This document shows positions 9,816 to 21,800 of a stretch of 64,000 nt of DNA, in pieces; within the stretch, counting starts at the first letter, position 1, and each line of letters begins with the position of its first letter. This DNA is from Favolaschia claudopus (taxonomy: Eukaryota > Basidiomycota > Agaricomycetes > Agaricales > Mycenaceae): positions 1,736,001 through 1,800,000 of the forward strand of contig JAWWNJ010000008.1 of NCBI GenBank assembly GCA_037176885.1, in the 5' to 3' direction. The notes under the pieces were generated by a model. That model was not told where the DNA came from. It did not search any database and saw nothing but the letters and a program-made list of their open reading frames with translations. A program made the position numbers and the translations under genes.

Positions 9816-11275
9816 GAGCGAGCAGCCGCATCCGAAGACGCAGGTCGCTAGACGCTTGTGGAGCCATGAAGAGCAGGCCGCTGCCCGAGGGCGCAGGCCG
9901 CTACAGACTCCCAGACAACCTCAACACCCACCGCTCTCACTCCCATTGAGCTCAACCACAACCATGAACGCCGCACTCGCGGCTGCTTCTTCAACCCTCA
10001 AAACCGTTGTCACCAATGACAAGGCACTCCTCCGCTCCAAACACGGCCGCTAAAAACGAAATCAAGATAAATTCATCCATTATTACGCTAAATGAATTAA
10101 ATGACTCACACTTACATCGGTACCTAAGCCAACACTGTGTTAGGAAAAATGGAAACGCGAAAAATGCAAGTTGACGAGCGCCGTGGCGGGAGCGTTGGGT
10201 GGAACGACGATGTCGTAGTGCATGCAGCTACGATGTACGATAGTGGTAAAATAATTTTATCGCTTCTCAACCGATAGAATCTGCGGGATTGCATCGTCAT
10301 CAGTATAGTATACAATAAACAAGAGTACAAAACGAAGTGAATGAATCAACGAGATGGAATCGAAGAAAAGAAAACTCACTTGAATTGAATATTCGAGGCT
10401 CTTGGGGATTCGACGCGGGCAAGAGTGGAGGTGAGTCTGGTAGAGCGTGATTGTCAGCGATTGGAGATGAAGTGAATATCAAAGATTGAATTACCTGTTA
10501 TCGAGCCGACGCAACCTCGCACCTCTTAAATCAATCTGAAGTAAGGACTTGCGTAGTTGGTTCTTGCGGCGGGGAGAGACCTGGGAAGGAAATGGAAGGA
10601 TAATCAGGATCAGCTCGAAAACCGCCGAGAACGAGAGCGAGCAAGCCGCAGCCCGAAGGCGCAGGCCGCTACCAGCTCTGTTAAACTCCAATCATCTAGC
10701 GTGCAGCCGCATCCAAAAATGGGCAGGCCGCTACAGCTAAGCCTCAAGTCATTCCAACTAGCGCGGCCGGCAATAGAACCTGGTTAAAGAGTGAGCACGT
10801 CAGTGGGCAAGAACAGAGGATTTCAAAAACAAAGAAGGGAATTAAGGGAGGAGAGGGTAGAACAAAATCAGAGAAAAAGAACTAACCGCGAGTCGGAGAA
10901 TCAGTTGTGCCAGTGCGAGAAGAGTTTGTGCAAGACGTGACAAACTTGGGGTATGTACTAAGGCGGTATGACGGCTCCCAGCGTCAGGAGTGAGCAAGCC
11001 GCAGTCTGAAGATGCAGGCCGCTACAATCACCCAGCCGTCAAGAGCGAGCAGCCGCTGCCCAAGGGCGCAGGCTGCTACAAACTCTTCAAAGCTTCGAGC
11101 GAGCAGCCGTTGCCCGAAGGCGCAGGCCGCTACAAGCCCTTCAAGCTTCGAACCACGGCGAGCGAGCAAGCCGCAGCCCGAAGGCGCAGGCCGCTACCAG
11201 CTCTTCCAATTCGTATCCTTCCTTTCCCATAAGCGAGCAGCCGCATCCACAGCTGGGCAGGCCGCTACAGCTAAA
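9816..11275. repeat. Dispersed 30-odd-bp minisatellite, nine copies
   Basis: The motif GAGCARGCCGCWGCCCGAAG followed by GCGCAGGCCGCTAC occurs at about 9816, 9871, 10639, 10701, 10992, 11047, 11101, 11164 and 11235, all in the same orientation. The last five copies are spaced 55, 54, 63 and 71 bases. The two halves are an imperfect inverted repeat (AGCAGCCGCTGCC against GGCGCAGGCCGCT), so each unit could fold. Spacer DNA between copies is unrelated AT-richer sequence. The stretches 9920-10630 and 10740-10980 within this span hold no recognisable gene. Confidence 0.75.
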
Positions 11276-11293
11276 CATCTCCCAGCCATTCCT

Positions 11294-11880
11294 ACTTCCA
11301 CCAGCGGCGATGAAGCATGTCACACCAGAGAAGACGTTGAGAGAAGAACAACGTAGGGCTGAGACTCTGAGTTGGGGCTGAGGAGAAAATCCAAGTCGCC
11401 TTGTGAGTGCCTCATGCTGCGACCGGACAATCGGTGCGAGATCCGCGTGCCGTGGGAAGATCTCTTTCTGCGTCGTCTTGGCGTCGTCACGACTCCGAGT
11501 CACTGGCACGTCCTGCTAAATTGTAATTCTCACTTGATTCTCACCGCGTCGCAGCGCGTCGCCTGCTCCTCGCCGCCGCCGCCCTAGTCGATTATATCCT
11601 TGCTGCGGTCATCGACACTTCCACTCAACGCGCAGACACAGCCGCTCCGTAACATGTAAGCTTTCTGTCTTCACTTTGGCTTTCCTCTTCAGCAAGCGTG
11701 CTCACCGTCCCGGGCCCATTCTTACAATACTACGTACCAGCGTCGACATCGGCAACAATGCAACCACTTCGCGCTTACAGGTATGCATTTTCTTCTTTTT
11801 TTACTGTTTTTCGTCCTCTCATCCTTTAAACGCCAGCCACGTCTCTCATCCTACGCATTATGGTGAGTTCTTTCGTTTGT
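11294..11880 (+). repeat. Long direct repeat, copy A
   Basis: This stretch matches 17449-17930 in the same orientation, starting at CCAGCGGCGATGAA and including CGGACAATCGGTGCGAGATC and GCCGTGGGAAGA, and again TCATCGACACTTCCACTCAA (copy B CTCC for TTCC). One frame in both copies reads PDNRCEIRVPWEE or PDNRCEIRVPWED, so the duplicated unit may once have been coding. Similarity fades after about 11850. Confidence 0.7.
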
Positions 11881-14800
11881 GACGGGACGAACAAAAAGAA
11901 TCACTCACCGACTTATGCAGATCAACTGCGCGCATTCACCACCGCGCCGGCATCGTCATCGCGGCGCCTTCCTCCGCCTCCCCGTCATCCCGACGCCCTC
12001 AAGGCGAAACCCTCCCCTCCTCACAAGCTCTCTACACTGTCGCCACTGCCGCCCTCTTTTATACCGTCAACGCCGTAGACCTTATCATGTTTGGGCGCGC
12101 GGCTGTCTGCGCTACAATTCAAATTTATTATTTAAGTGAGTTTCTTCGTTTTTGACGAAGAACGACACGGAAATAACTCACCTATCTCACCCGATTCACG
12201 CGCGCGGGAATGGAAGAAGTCGATGGGCGCACGAGCGCGTTTGCGGCGGGAAGCGGTCAAGCGGATGGGATGGCGGGATGGAACAGCGGGTCGGGAAGTC
12301 GAAACTAGGCAAGACGAAGCCAGTAGCGTATCCTGCGCTCAGTAAGTTTTCCGAATCAATGTAGTAAGGCGGAACACTGACCCTGGTTATCAACAGTTAC
12401 GGTTGCTTTCAATCCATCGGTATTAGCGTAATACTTCACTTCACTTGAATGCGCCGACCTCTGTAGGTTGGTATGTAGCCTCAGGGTGCGGGTTTCGAAG
12501 CAACTCTCCCTTTTGATTACTCACTGACTCGTTCACTTTGTCTAGGTTGACTTTGTTTCCGACTTGTCGAGCCACTCTACCGGTGATTTTTCGATTTGCA
12601 TCCGTTATACTTACTGAACTCACTCATCTTGCAGCTACTGGTATGTTTTCTATGCTTTTCTTCCCCATTTGCGGCCTAAAATGTTTACGAAGGTTGAAGG
12701 ATCAACCCAACGCTGGACTGGGGAAGCAGTTGGTATGCACGGCTTCGAACGGTATGCTTTTTCTCCCTTCTCGTGTTTTATTCGTTACTCAACAATGCGA
12801 CAAGATTTGGCCTACCGGTAAAATTGAGTCATAACACAGACACGGTGAGAATCTGTTTAACTTGACGGTTATGTGTTGATTGATTTTGTTGTGTACACGC
12901 TGGAGGTCGATTCCGTCGCAAGAAGATTCACCTCGCTTGTCTGAAGGACTCAGGCGCGGATCCGACGATTTCTTGCGTGTTTCTGAAATTCTAACTGACC
13001 TGAGTGGAATTTTCGTTACAGAGCCGGCGATCAGTGCCAGATGCAGGTCAGCGTCTGTCAGCGTTGACTTAGATGTTGATTTACTTGATAGCTGACGAAT
13101 ATAGAATAGGTGGTAGAAGAAACATCTCCAGTAGGTTTTTCCCCAGACCGTCGACCCCATTTGACCATACCGTCAGAGCGTGTTCAATCCACTATGAATT
13201 TTGCCGTCTATCTCGAAAGTCGGCTTCCTCTTTTGACTTGATAAAATCAATCGCTGACTTGACAAACAGTTCGATGGCAATCTATCTGATTCAAACGCTT
13301 ACTTTTCCGAGGCCACGAGTTGATCTGTATTCTTCGAAGAAATGAGTGATAGAGTGGGCAGCGAGTTGGGTGGCAGCGTAAATAAGCAGGGAAACAAAAT
13401 GAAGCGGATATAAAAACTTGAATTACTCACCTTCTGGACGAACGTGGGCACATCTTCTTGTCTTCCACAGATCAAAGTCGACACGAGTATTTTTCGAACC
13501 GTTTGTTTCGTTCTAGAATTCTCTCCTTGATGATTTCAGATTTGCTTGTACTCTCTCCCCATATCCCGTTCTAACACAGAGTTTTCAAATTTGAGCGTTG
13601 GCACAGCGATCATCTAGAATTGTTGAATTGCCTGTCATCATCCATTGCTACTTACTTGTAGTAAGCCCGCATGCACGTCAGCAGAACGCGACGGCTCGTG
13701 CGTACCTTCACCGAGTCAAGTCTTGGTGTATGGGGCGAAGTATGGAGTGTTGACTCGTCGACTCAAATGAGAGTAGTTAGTTCAAGCTATTCTTGAGTCG
13801 AAGTAGCTACAAGTCTTACCTTGGTCTTGTTATAAATTATGAGGGTAGTATGTCCATAATGTCGACACTTGGTTGTTCTTGAGTCAAAATTGAAGGGAAG
13901 GGTACTGAGACAGTAAGTCAGTCACTCGAAAATATAAATCGAGCCAGTCGATGTACTTTCCTTGAGTTTGTACTGTTCACAACCATCGAGATGAGGGTCA
14001 AGGTTAGTTTCAAACTATTGTCTGATACGTATCGAGTTATATGTAAGTCGACAACCTATAAGTTAACCCGAACAAACTCGAAGAACATACCTTTGAAACA
14101 CCCAAGCCCGTCCCATGTTGGGTCTATACACAAGTACTAGTTGAAATCAATGGAAGTACTTGACGAAGGTATAAGATCCTTTGAAGGGAAGGAGATGTTA
14201 GCTAGTAGTTGAATGAAGTTAAACGAGTCCCGGACATACCTGGTAAGCAATAGATCGGTTCCCATACCAGTGGACCCTTCAATCTAATCCCGACAATCAC
14301 TACAACTTGACTTGAGCAGCGGCGAGGTGGCTGGGTGAGTTTGGCGTCTCGTGTGATTCGTCGCGAATAGGTGTTCGACTATATGAAGAGGTTGTATTAG
14401 ATTTGGAAAGGATTAGGCTCAATGAAACGTACCTCAGAGTCAACTCTTGACACGAATCGGCGTTGAACAAGGAAATCGAAGGCTTGAAGAAAGAGAAAAG
14501 AGTGAAACAAACCGAAGAACAAAAATAGTAAACTCACCTATTGGAGGCAATTCGGATGTTCAACGCTCGACCAGGCCCGAGTCTTAAAAGAAGAGACAGT
14601 AAGGACATCAAGAGGATATATAGATTGAATGAGCACACAACTTGATCAGTTGGATTGGAAGTCAAGTCAATCCTTGGTCCATCCCGCAATCGACAACTCC
14701 TAGTAAATGAAGTCAAAAGGTCAGTAGATTCAAAGTAAGCACCAAACTGAACACGGCGTACCTAAATCAACCTTTCATCCACAATAAACCAACGCCGACC

Positions 14801-16600
14801 CTCAATTCAACCCAAAGCACTCGGCCTTTGCACTATGGAAAGATAAAGTCAGTCTACGAGTCAAAGTACCTAAAGGTTACTTACCATTGAAACGCGTCGC
14901 TGTATAATCTGTCAATGGGAGAGTGTGAGAACGAGTCAATAGAGATTCGGGATAGCAAATTGAAGTCAAACGCACCTTTGACCGCCGCGACCTTCATTCG
15001 GATTAATATCCCATTCAGTAACTCGTCGGCGTTCAAGTCAAGACTAGGATTTAAAAGATAATCGAGTTAGTGAACGGATACAGAGTAATAGCGAAGAATT
15101 CAACGCACCGCAGACTTGTATAGCGTAGGGATCGAGTCAGCTCTATGTTGAACGTAAAGGGTGAAGAATGACGTGCGTAGTACCGAATACCATTGAACTA
15201 AATCTGCTTGACCCTCCGGATCCTGCATCTCTACTCCCCTCGACCGTTCAGGGGCATGGGAACCCAAGTTGAACTTGTTGATCGTCGCGCCGCCGCCGAC
15301 GTCGTCGAACGCAAATGTCGATTTCCACCGAAGCACGCATTCAAGAGCTCCTTCGACTCGTCTCTACGGCTCCGTGACTATTCTGGAGCTCTCCTAAGCG
15401 CGGGAGCATTGTTAGAGTGCGACGGTTGGTTTTTGGTGAGGCCGGAATTGGGCGGCGCGAGTGCGCAGCGACGGCACCGAGAGTAGTTGTAGCGTTGTAT
15501 AGTGCTATATCGAGTACTCTCCTAGTTGTAGTGTTTTGGCTGTTCGTATTGTAGGCGGTTGGGAGCCGTCCAAAGTTGAAAGTCACGCTCGTCGCAATAG
15601 TGTCGGAGCTGCCAGTGGAAATCGAGTATTCAGAATATATCTCAGCTAGATCAAGACGTAGATGTAAGAGCTTACCTTAAAACCCGCAAACCTTTGTCAA
15701 AAAAATAGTGGTTGGCGTGCGCAGCACAGACAAAGGCCAGAAACACGAAGATAACGATGTGGAGGAAAAGAGAGAAAATTGCAAAGGTCTCGCAAAGCCA
15801 GACGGCGGGTGTGGGAGGTCAAAAACGGTGTAATGGGTGCGCTACGCGAGCTTTCAAGCGACATGAATCATATCGTAAGTTGTCAATCTTGAACTTTCGA
15901 ACACGCCGTCCGAGTCGCATGTTGAACAGAATCCAGATTTCCGATTCAACTCAGTTTCATTAGGGAACCGAAGCCGAGGTCAAGTACAAAGCAGAAGGGT
16001 AGCCTATAGAATACAGTTCCGAGTCGACTTAAGGCCTTCCTTGAAGGTATCGTCATAAATAGCCAGATTTGTTCGAGATTTGTTGAACGGAGATGAGCGA
16101 CGGAAGCAAAGATCGGCGTTCGGTCCGAAATCGCGGAGCGATTGACAGCTCCCGATTTGGCAAAGTTCAACTCTCCCAAAACCACGTCGCGACTTCGTCA
16201 CCCTCGTCTCGCTCACCCTCTGGCTCTCTCTTTGTGCTCAAAATTTACTCAGCCCTCAAATACCTTCCGCTTTCTAGCAGAATTCGATCCCAGCTTCGCG
16301 GTAAGCCATGAAGTGTTCATTTTCCCATCAACTTTGCATGCACGCTAGTCTCTCATAGCCAGACTTTAACACAGTTGATCTCGACGCAGCCCATCCACCT
16401 TTCATTATTGTCTTGAACCCGGTCTATGAGGAGGTAAGTGGTATGTTAAAGCAATAAAGATTTGATTGAGCGCCGAGATCCCCGAGGCGCTATCCGAGGC
16501 GTCGTTCAAGGTCAGTGTTCGCTTTGTATTAATATCATCTCGGAGACTTACTGACTCGTTTCTACAGTGTTGGACTTCATCTTCAACCCTTCAAGATTTT
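11881..16600. other. Gene-poor stretch rich in GAGTC/GACTC words
   Basis: No open frame over about 125 codons and no conserved domain was found in 4.7 kb. Around 11930-12130 one frame reads QALYTVATAALFYTVNAVDL, a membrane-like segment that may be a relic of a gene. From 12400 to 15100 the sequence is full of GAGTCAA and ACTCACC words, and splice-donor-like GGTGAGT words recur on the minus strand. It may be an old, intron-rich gene eroded beyond recognition, or simple satellite-like DNA. Confidence 0.4.
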
Positions 16601-17380
16601 GATTCGATTTTTGGACGTCCCGCGAGCGAGAGGTTGGCTGGAGGTGTGTTGAGTTCAACACTCACTGATGCATTCATCCTGACGCGTCCAACCTAGTCTC
16701 AGACCCTCCTGACGCGTCGTACGCATTCAAGCTTTGGATTTTGCATTCCCGCAAGCGACAAGACGCGTCTAAGTGCTTAACCTTCTCATCCAATACAATA
16801 CTGATTTACCTCCAGCGCGCCGACAAAGTTCAAATTTCGATTTTTTCGCCTTCCGCCGAGCAAGACACTTCAACCCAACGCGTACGAGGCTACAAGAAGT
16901 TCTAATCAGAGCTTTCGCGTTCCCGCGGGCGAGATGGCACGTCCAGGTACGTCGCTTGCTTATTTCAAACAAGCTTGATGCTGATCTTTCTATAGCTGTT
17001 CGAAGTTCCATTTTTCGCGTTTCCGCCACCAGCAACATTCTCTCGAGCTCACGAACGCGTTATAAAACTACTACTATTGTCGGGGCGCTACCAACACGTG
17101 AGGAATTTCGAAACTTGATTTTTCGCGTTCCGCCGAGCGAGAAGACGCGTTGAAGTGTGTTCATTCTATTGTTTGATTCATTCTATAGACTAACATTATT
17201 CCAGCCTGTTGCAGTGTTTGCTTTTCAATTTCTCGCCTTCTCGCCACTGAGGCGACACGCTCAAGGCTACCGCCGCATCCTTCAACCACCTCTAACGTCG
17301 AGATCTTTTCAACACGCCAAGAATTACTTAGAATTTCAAAGTCGATTTTTCGCGCTACCCGAGCAAGGCGACGCGTCGAG
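16601..17380 (+). repeat. Degenerate satellite-like array, eight units of about 105 bp
   Basis: A core of the form TTCGATTTTTCGCGTTCCGC followed by CGAGCGAGAAGACGCGT recurs at about 16601, 16734, 16837, 16911, 17006, 17115, 17225 and 17341. Spacing is 74-133 bases. Some copies keep the terminal GACGCGT (a MluI-type ACGCGT core), others only the TTTTTCGCG part. The units are too diverged to be recent. Confidence 0.6.
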
Positions 17381-17448
17381 TGCGTTAGCCTAGCTTACAT
17401 TTCCATTTATTCCGTATGCTGATTATATGTTTCCAAGGTTTTCTTGCT

Positions 17449-17930
17449 CCAGCGGCGATGAAAAGTTTTACACCATAGAAGACTTTGAGAGGAGAAGAAC
17501 GTCGGCTTGAGGAGAAGATCAAGTCGGCGTCGACTTGTGTGAGTACCTCGTGCCGCCACCGGACAATCGGTGCGAGATCCGCGTGCCGTGGGAAGAAGTC
17601 CTGTTCTCTTGACCCGTCACATCCACCATCTCACCGCGTCTCCGAGTCCTGCTCGCCGCCGCCGCCCTAGGCGATGATAGCTGCGCTGCAGTCATCGACA
17701 CCTCCACTCAACGTCTAGACCCAGCCGCGCCGTGAAATGTGAAGTACTCCAGGCACAGGTGTGTGTTGATATCTCCACTTTTCAATTTTCTCTCATTCGT
17801 CCCCACCTCACCCCGCCGTTTTTACTTCATCCAACAATTCTGGCGGCTTTGGCAACAACGCAACCCCTTTTTTCAACTTTTCTTCGTCCTCTCTGCCGTC
17901 CAACGCCAGCCACGCCTTCTCATCCTATAA
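17449..17930 (+). repeat. Long direct repeat, copy B
   Basis: This is the partner of 11294-11880, about 6.1 kb apart in the same orientation. Further downstream AFSAPNYDFDALLLSSPRSP (about 17940) resembles YVFTAPTFHFDAPAALCSQQ (about 19285), so a third, weaker copy may lie at about 19190-19400. Confidence 0.65.
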
Positions 17931-18281
17931 CCAGCTTTGCGTTCTCGGCGCCGAATTATGACTTCGACGCCCTTCTTCTTTCATCTCCAAGATCACCCCA
18001 TGACTTCGCAATGGAGTTCAGCGCCGATAAACGTATGTCGCCACTCGACCTTTCTTGGTGCCCTCGCTTACTTCGATCTAACTTCCTCTCACAGGGTCGT
18101 CTACGTCGTCCTGCCTTCGCCCACCCAGCTCCCCGCTTACAATACTCTGGGTCGCCAATGCCAACGCTGGCGTAAATGCCGGTAACCAATCGAATTGCTC
18201 GAAAGTCACAGTCGGTACGACTTCACTTGCGTCCTACCTCTCCGTCCCGCGTAGCTCACAAACACTATTTCTTTTCTAGCG

Positions 18282-18775
18282 CCAGACCTCTGGAAGAGCA
18301 AGGCATCATCTACGCCGGCTCTGTCTCATATCGCAACATGTGCCGCTTCAATAGCGGGTTCTTTTTCAGGCATGAGTTGTTGGCAAAGTATCGGTGGTAT
18401 TGGCGAATTGAGTGCGTGTTTCTCTCCTTCGTTGTCGTTCCTGAAGGATGGGTGGAAATTAGACCCGACGTGATGTTTTATTGCACGCTGTCGTTTGACC
18501 CGTTCGTGTATATGGAGAAGCAGAACAAGACGTATACGTTTACGATTGCGCTGTATGAGTGGGCAGCGACGATCCCGACATTATGGGACACGGTCAATGG
18601 TGTGTCCTCTCTCGTTTTGCTTTCCTGTGGGTTCTGTGCCCCTGATTTCGCCTTGCTAGCCTCATCTTCTACATTCCACCATGAACGCTCAGCTAACCCA
18701 GTACTTTTCATGAAACAAACCCCCGACACTGTCGCGCCCGCCAACGCGATGGGTTTCCTCAGCCTACCCGCCATC
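18282..18775 (+). pseudogene. Fragment of alpha-1,2-mannosyltransferase (GT15, KRE2/MNT1 family)
   Basis: GT15 enzymes add mannose to N- and O-linked glycans in the Golgi. After an acceptor (TTTTCTAG) the frame gives LEEQGIIYAGSVSYRNMCRF and NSGFFFRHELLAKYRWYWRI. A GT-AG intron (about 18411-18460) is spliced out to give RIE-PDVMFYCTLSFDPFVYME, with the family's NMCRFNSGFF, YWRIEPD and FTIALYEWAATIPTLWD blocks. A second intron leads to FMKQTPDTVAPANAMGFLS, after which similarity ends. The whole N-terminal half and the HFWSNFEI region that normally follows are missing. It is an internal gene fragment of the catalytic domain, sitting inside repeats, so probably not functional. Confidence 0.75.
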
Positions 18776-18859
18776 GAGTACGAGGACAAACGCGGGCACC
18801 GCCTTCGCCTCCAACGACACCGCCGCCATCGCCACCTCCGCTGCTGGATTGAAATTTGA

Positions 18860-21800
18860 GACCCCGCTTGGACTCAGTACTTACTACTCAGCTGCGAATG
18901 ACAAGTAAAAGTGAGGCCCTGTTTCCCAAGTTCTTCACTTTTTATTGCTTGTTTTGTCTAGCAACTGTGCCAAGCCGCCGTTCAACGCTCAGCTCGCCTG
19001 CATCACTCTTATTGTTCTATCGAGACCTCACCTGCCCGCCCGCCGCCAAGTCCACCCCTCCACGCCGCCGCCGCCGTTCTCCACCAAACCTTCCACTCGT
19101 TACGCCCACACCTGCCACTGCCGAAAACAGCACACGCGCAACTACATTAAGCTGCCACGTAGTTCTCACAGGTGTGTGTTTTTCCGTTTTCATTCTTTTG
19201 TCCTCTCAGCTGACGAACTCTAGCGATGCTTTCTCAACGCACACTTTCCCGACGCGTCTTCTCTCCCAGCCAGCTATGTGTTTACAGCGCCGACGTTCCA
19301 CTTCGACGCCCCCGCTGCACTCTGTTCGCAACAACCTCATCACCCTTCAAAACATGTGGGCCGCCACCGGCAAACGTGAATGTCGTCCTTTTCAGGGTTT
19401 ACAACATTGTTCTGTAAATTACGTGAAATAAAGACACTTATCCTTCAAACGTCGACATCGTCAGATCAGGGGCTTCAGTCATCAGAGCCGGTCACTTCGC
19501 CGCCAGCTCTCCCCATCTCTTCGTTTCCCATTCCCGGAGTTGTGAATCGGGTCGCGATCCAAGTCAAGTATACACTGCTAGCAGGGATTGAGTCAGCAGA
19601 ACTCCGCTCCAGCGGACGCACTTGAGAAGCTGCAAGCTATCGTCCCATCATCTACGTCCAGTCCGTCGCAAAACGGATTGTCACTCACCAAGTACGCTCC
19701 TTCGCTCATCCCATCCTCCAATCCACCTCGTGTCGTGGTCAAGTGGCTTGCCCTCGAACTTGAGAGGCCCTTATCAGCTAAGTATCCCGTGTTAGCGAAG
19801 GGTATGTCACTCACAGACCATGCTCATTCTCCGTCTCGTTCATGACCGATACACCCTTGGCTTGTGGCGTGGAACGTCGAGTTTGGAGCAATGGTTTCGT
19901 CATTTTCGAGGCCCCCGTGTCTACCGAATGCCGTTGAGGTCGAGGGATGTGAAAAGCTGATGCCACATATCTCGACGACTCGCGCAGCTCCGCATGTCAC
20001 GTTTCTCGAAAGAGCGGACGGACGGTGGTTGGCCTCGACACGCGGAAGAAATTGAATCAGCGACATGGTCCTACGAATGGGATACTCTCACCGGCAATTT
20101 GGACCTTTCGTTTACTGACACCGGAAACGTACGTGGAGCATCAGCATGCTACAGTTAGCGAAGAGATGAAACAAGAGCGTTCATCAGCTAAGTTTATTGA
20201 AGCGCTGGACGATTCGTTACTCACGGAAAAGCCTATTTTCGCAACGACTACATCTTCACTGGTCGCCCGCCATCAACCAAGTCGCATTGGAAAGAGCGGA
20301 GCGACACAGCCTCAGCTCACTAGCTCGACACGCGAACGCTCCGCGTTCGGCCAAGTCCCCGTCTCCGCCGCCCGCGAATGCAAGCGCCGTCGAGGTTGGG
20401 GGGCTTAGAGCTTCCACGGCGGAGCAGTCGTGGCTACTCCCTTCGCTTGATCTTCACATACGAAAGACTTTGGATCAGCAAATGAGCGACCTCGGATGTG
20501 CCAGCCTACTCACCTGCGTACAGTACCGGTCGCACTTCTTCGCGTGCGCTTTTGGTTTTGAAAACTCTCCCTCTTTGGCGCTGGAGGCTTCGTTACCGAA
20601 CTCCTGGACTTTCGCGCCTATTAGCACATCGGTACGGATTCCAACAGATGCTCACTTCGTTAGAGAACAAGACGGGCATCCTTCACACTGCCCTGTATGG
20701 AATCGAGTGGGCGGTTCGCGATTTGAAGACGGAAGGTTAGACGATACAGGAAAGCCATCAGCTAAGTTCGCCCCACAGAATTACACGATCCTCACGGAGG
20801 GGTTGCGTCACTTTTTTTGCATTTGTTCTCGAGCCGGAGACAAGGTCGTTACCGAGCACGGTGGATCAGTCATCAACAGGCGTTGGATCAACGGCTCATC
20901 AGCTGAGCTCACGGAAACGCCAGGTGTGAACCAAACTTTCTTGTTCTTCATCTTCGCTGTTTGCGGTTTCACCTTGTATAGTTGTATAGTTGGCGACGAA
21001 GACATGATCGCTAGAGAAAACGGGAAACCGCGCTCTTGAACGCTGTGAACGTCGTCGACTCCCTCGTTTGCCTCAGGCTCTCCTCAAACGGCGAACAAGC
21101 ACCTGAAGAACTCAAATCAGCGGCATTCTTCGAACCGAACGGATGGGCAAACTCACGGCGTAGACGGCATTAGTCCTCCTGGTGACAATCCTGGTGGGCA
21201 GGTTCTTCCTTCTGCATAGTTCAAGTCCCCATCCCCGGCACCCGCTAATGCGAGTGCCGTCAAGAGCGAGGGACTTGAACGGATGTTAGAGATGACACCG
21301 CGGGTAGGTCATGTACAACGCGATGTCGCCAGTCCGGGTGAAAGAGTCAAAGCAGAAACGATGCTCACCTCAGTCCAGACTCGTTCATTTTCCCTCGCGC
21401 TCATCGTCACCACACCGTATTCCCTCTCGCTGGCGGCCGAACGCTCGATGACAGACCCGTGTAGTCTCACCAAGTCAGACTCTAGAAGATTTATGATAGT
21501 CGATAAATCTTTTTATATAGAAGACCCGTGGACTCCCGCGATCATTGGCGCGATCGTGCACACGAAACGGAGGTTAGACCCTAGGCGTAATCAACGCGAG
21601 GACTGCGCGCCGAGCCGAACGTGAAGGAATCTGAACCTGCGTTTTCGCTTGGAAACGCAGGCGCGGGCACACGAGGTACGCCGCTGACTTTCGTCAGCCA
21701 TCGGATCAATTTGTGGAACTCAAGGACTCCCCTGAGCGTTCTACCCGGTCAACATACCGTCGCGGCAACTCGACCTCTACAAGCAGCTCGTTTCCGAGCG

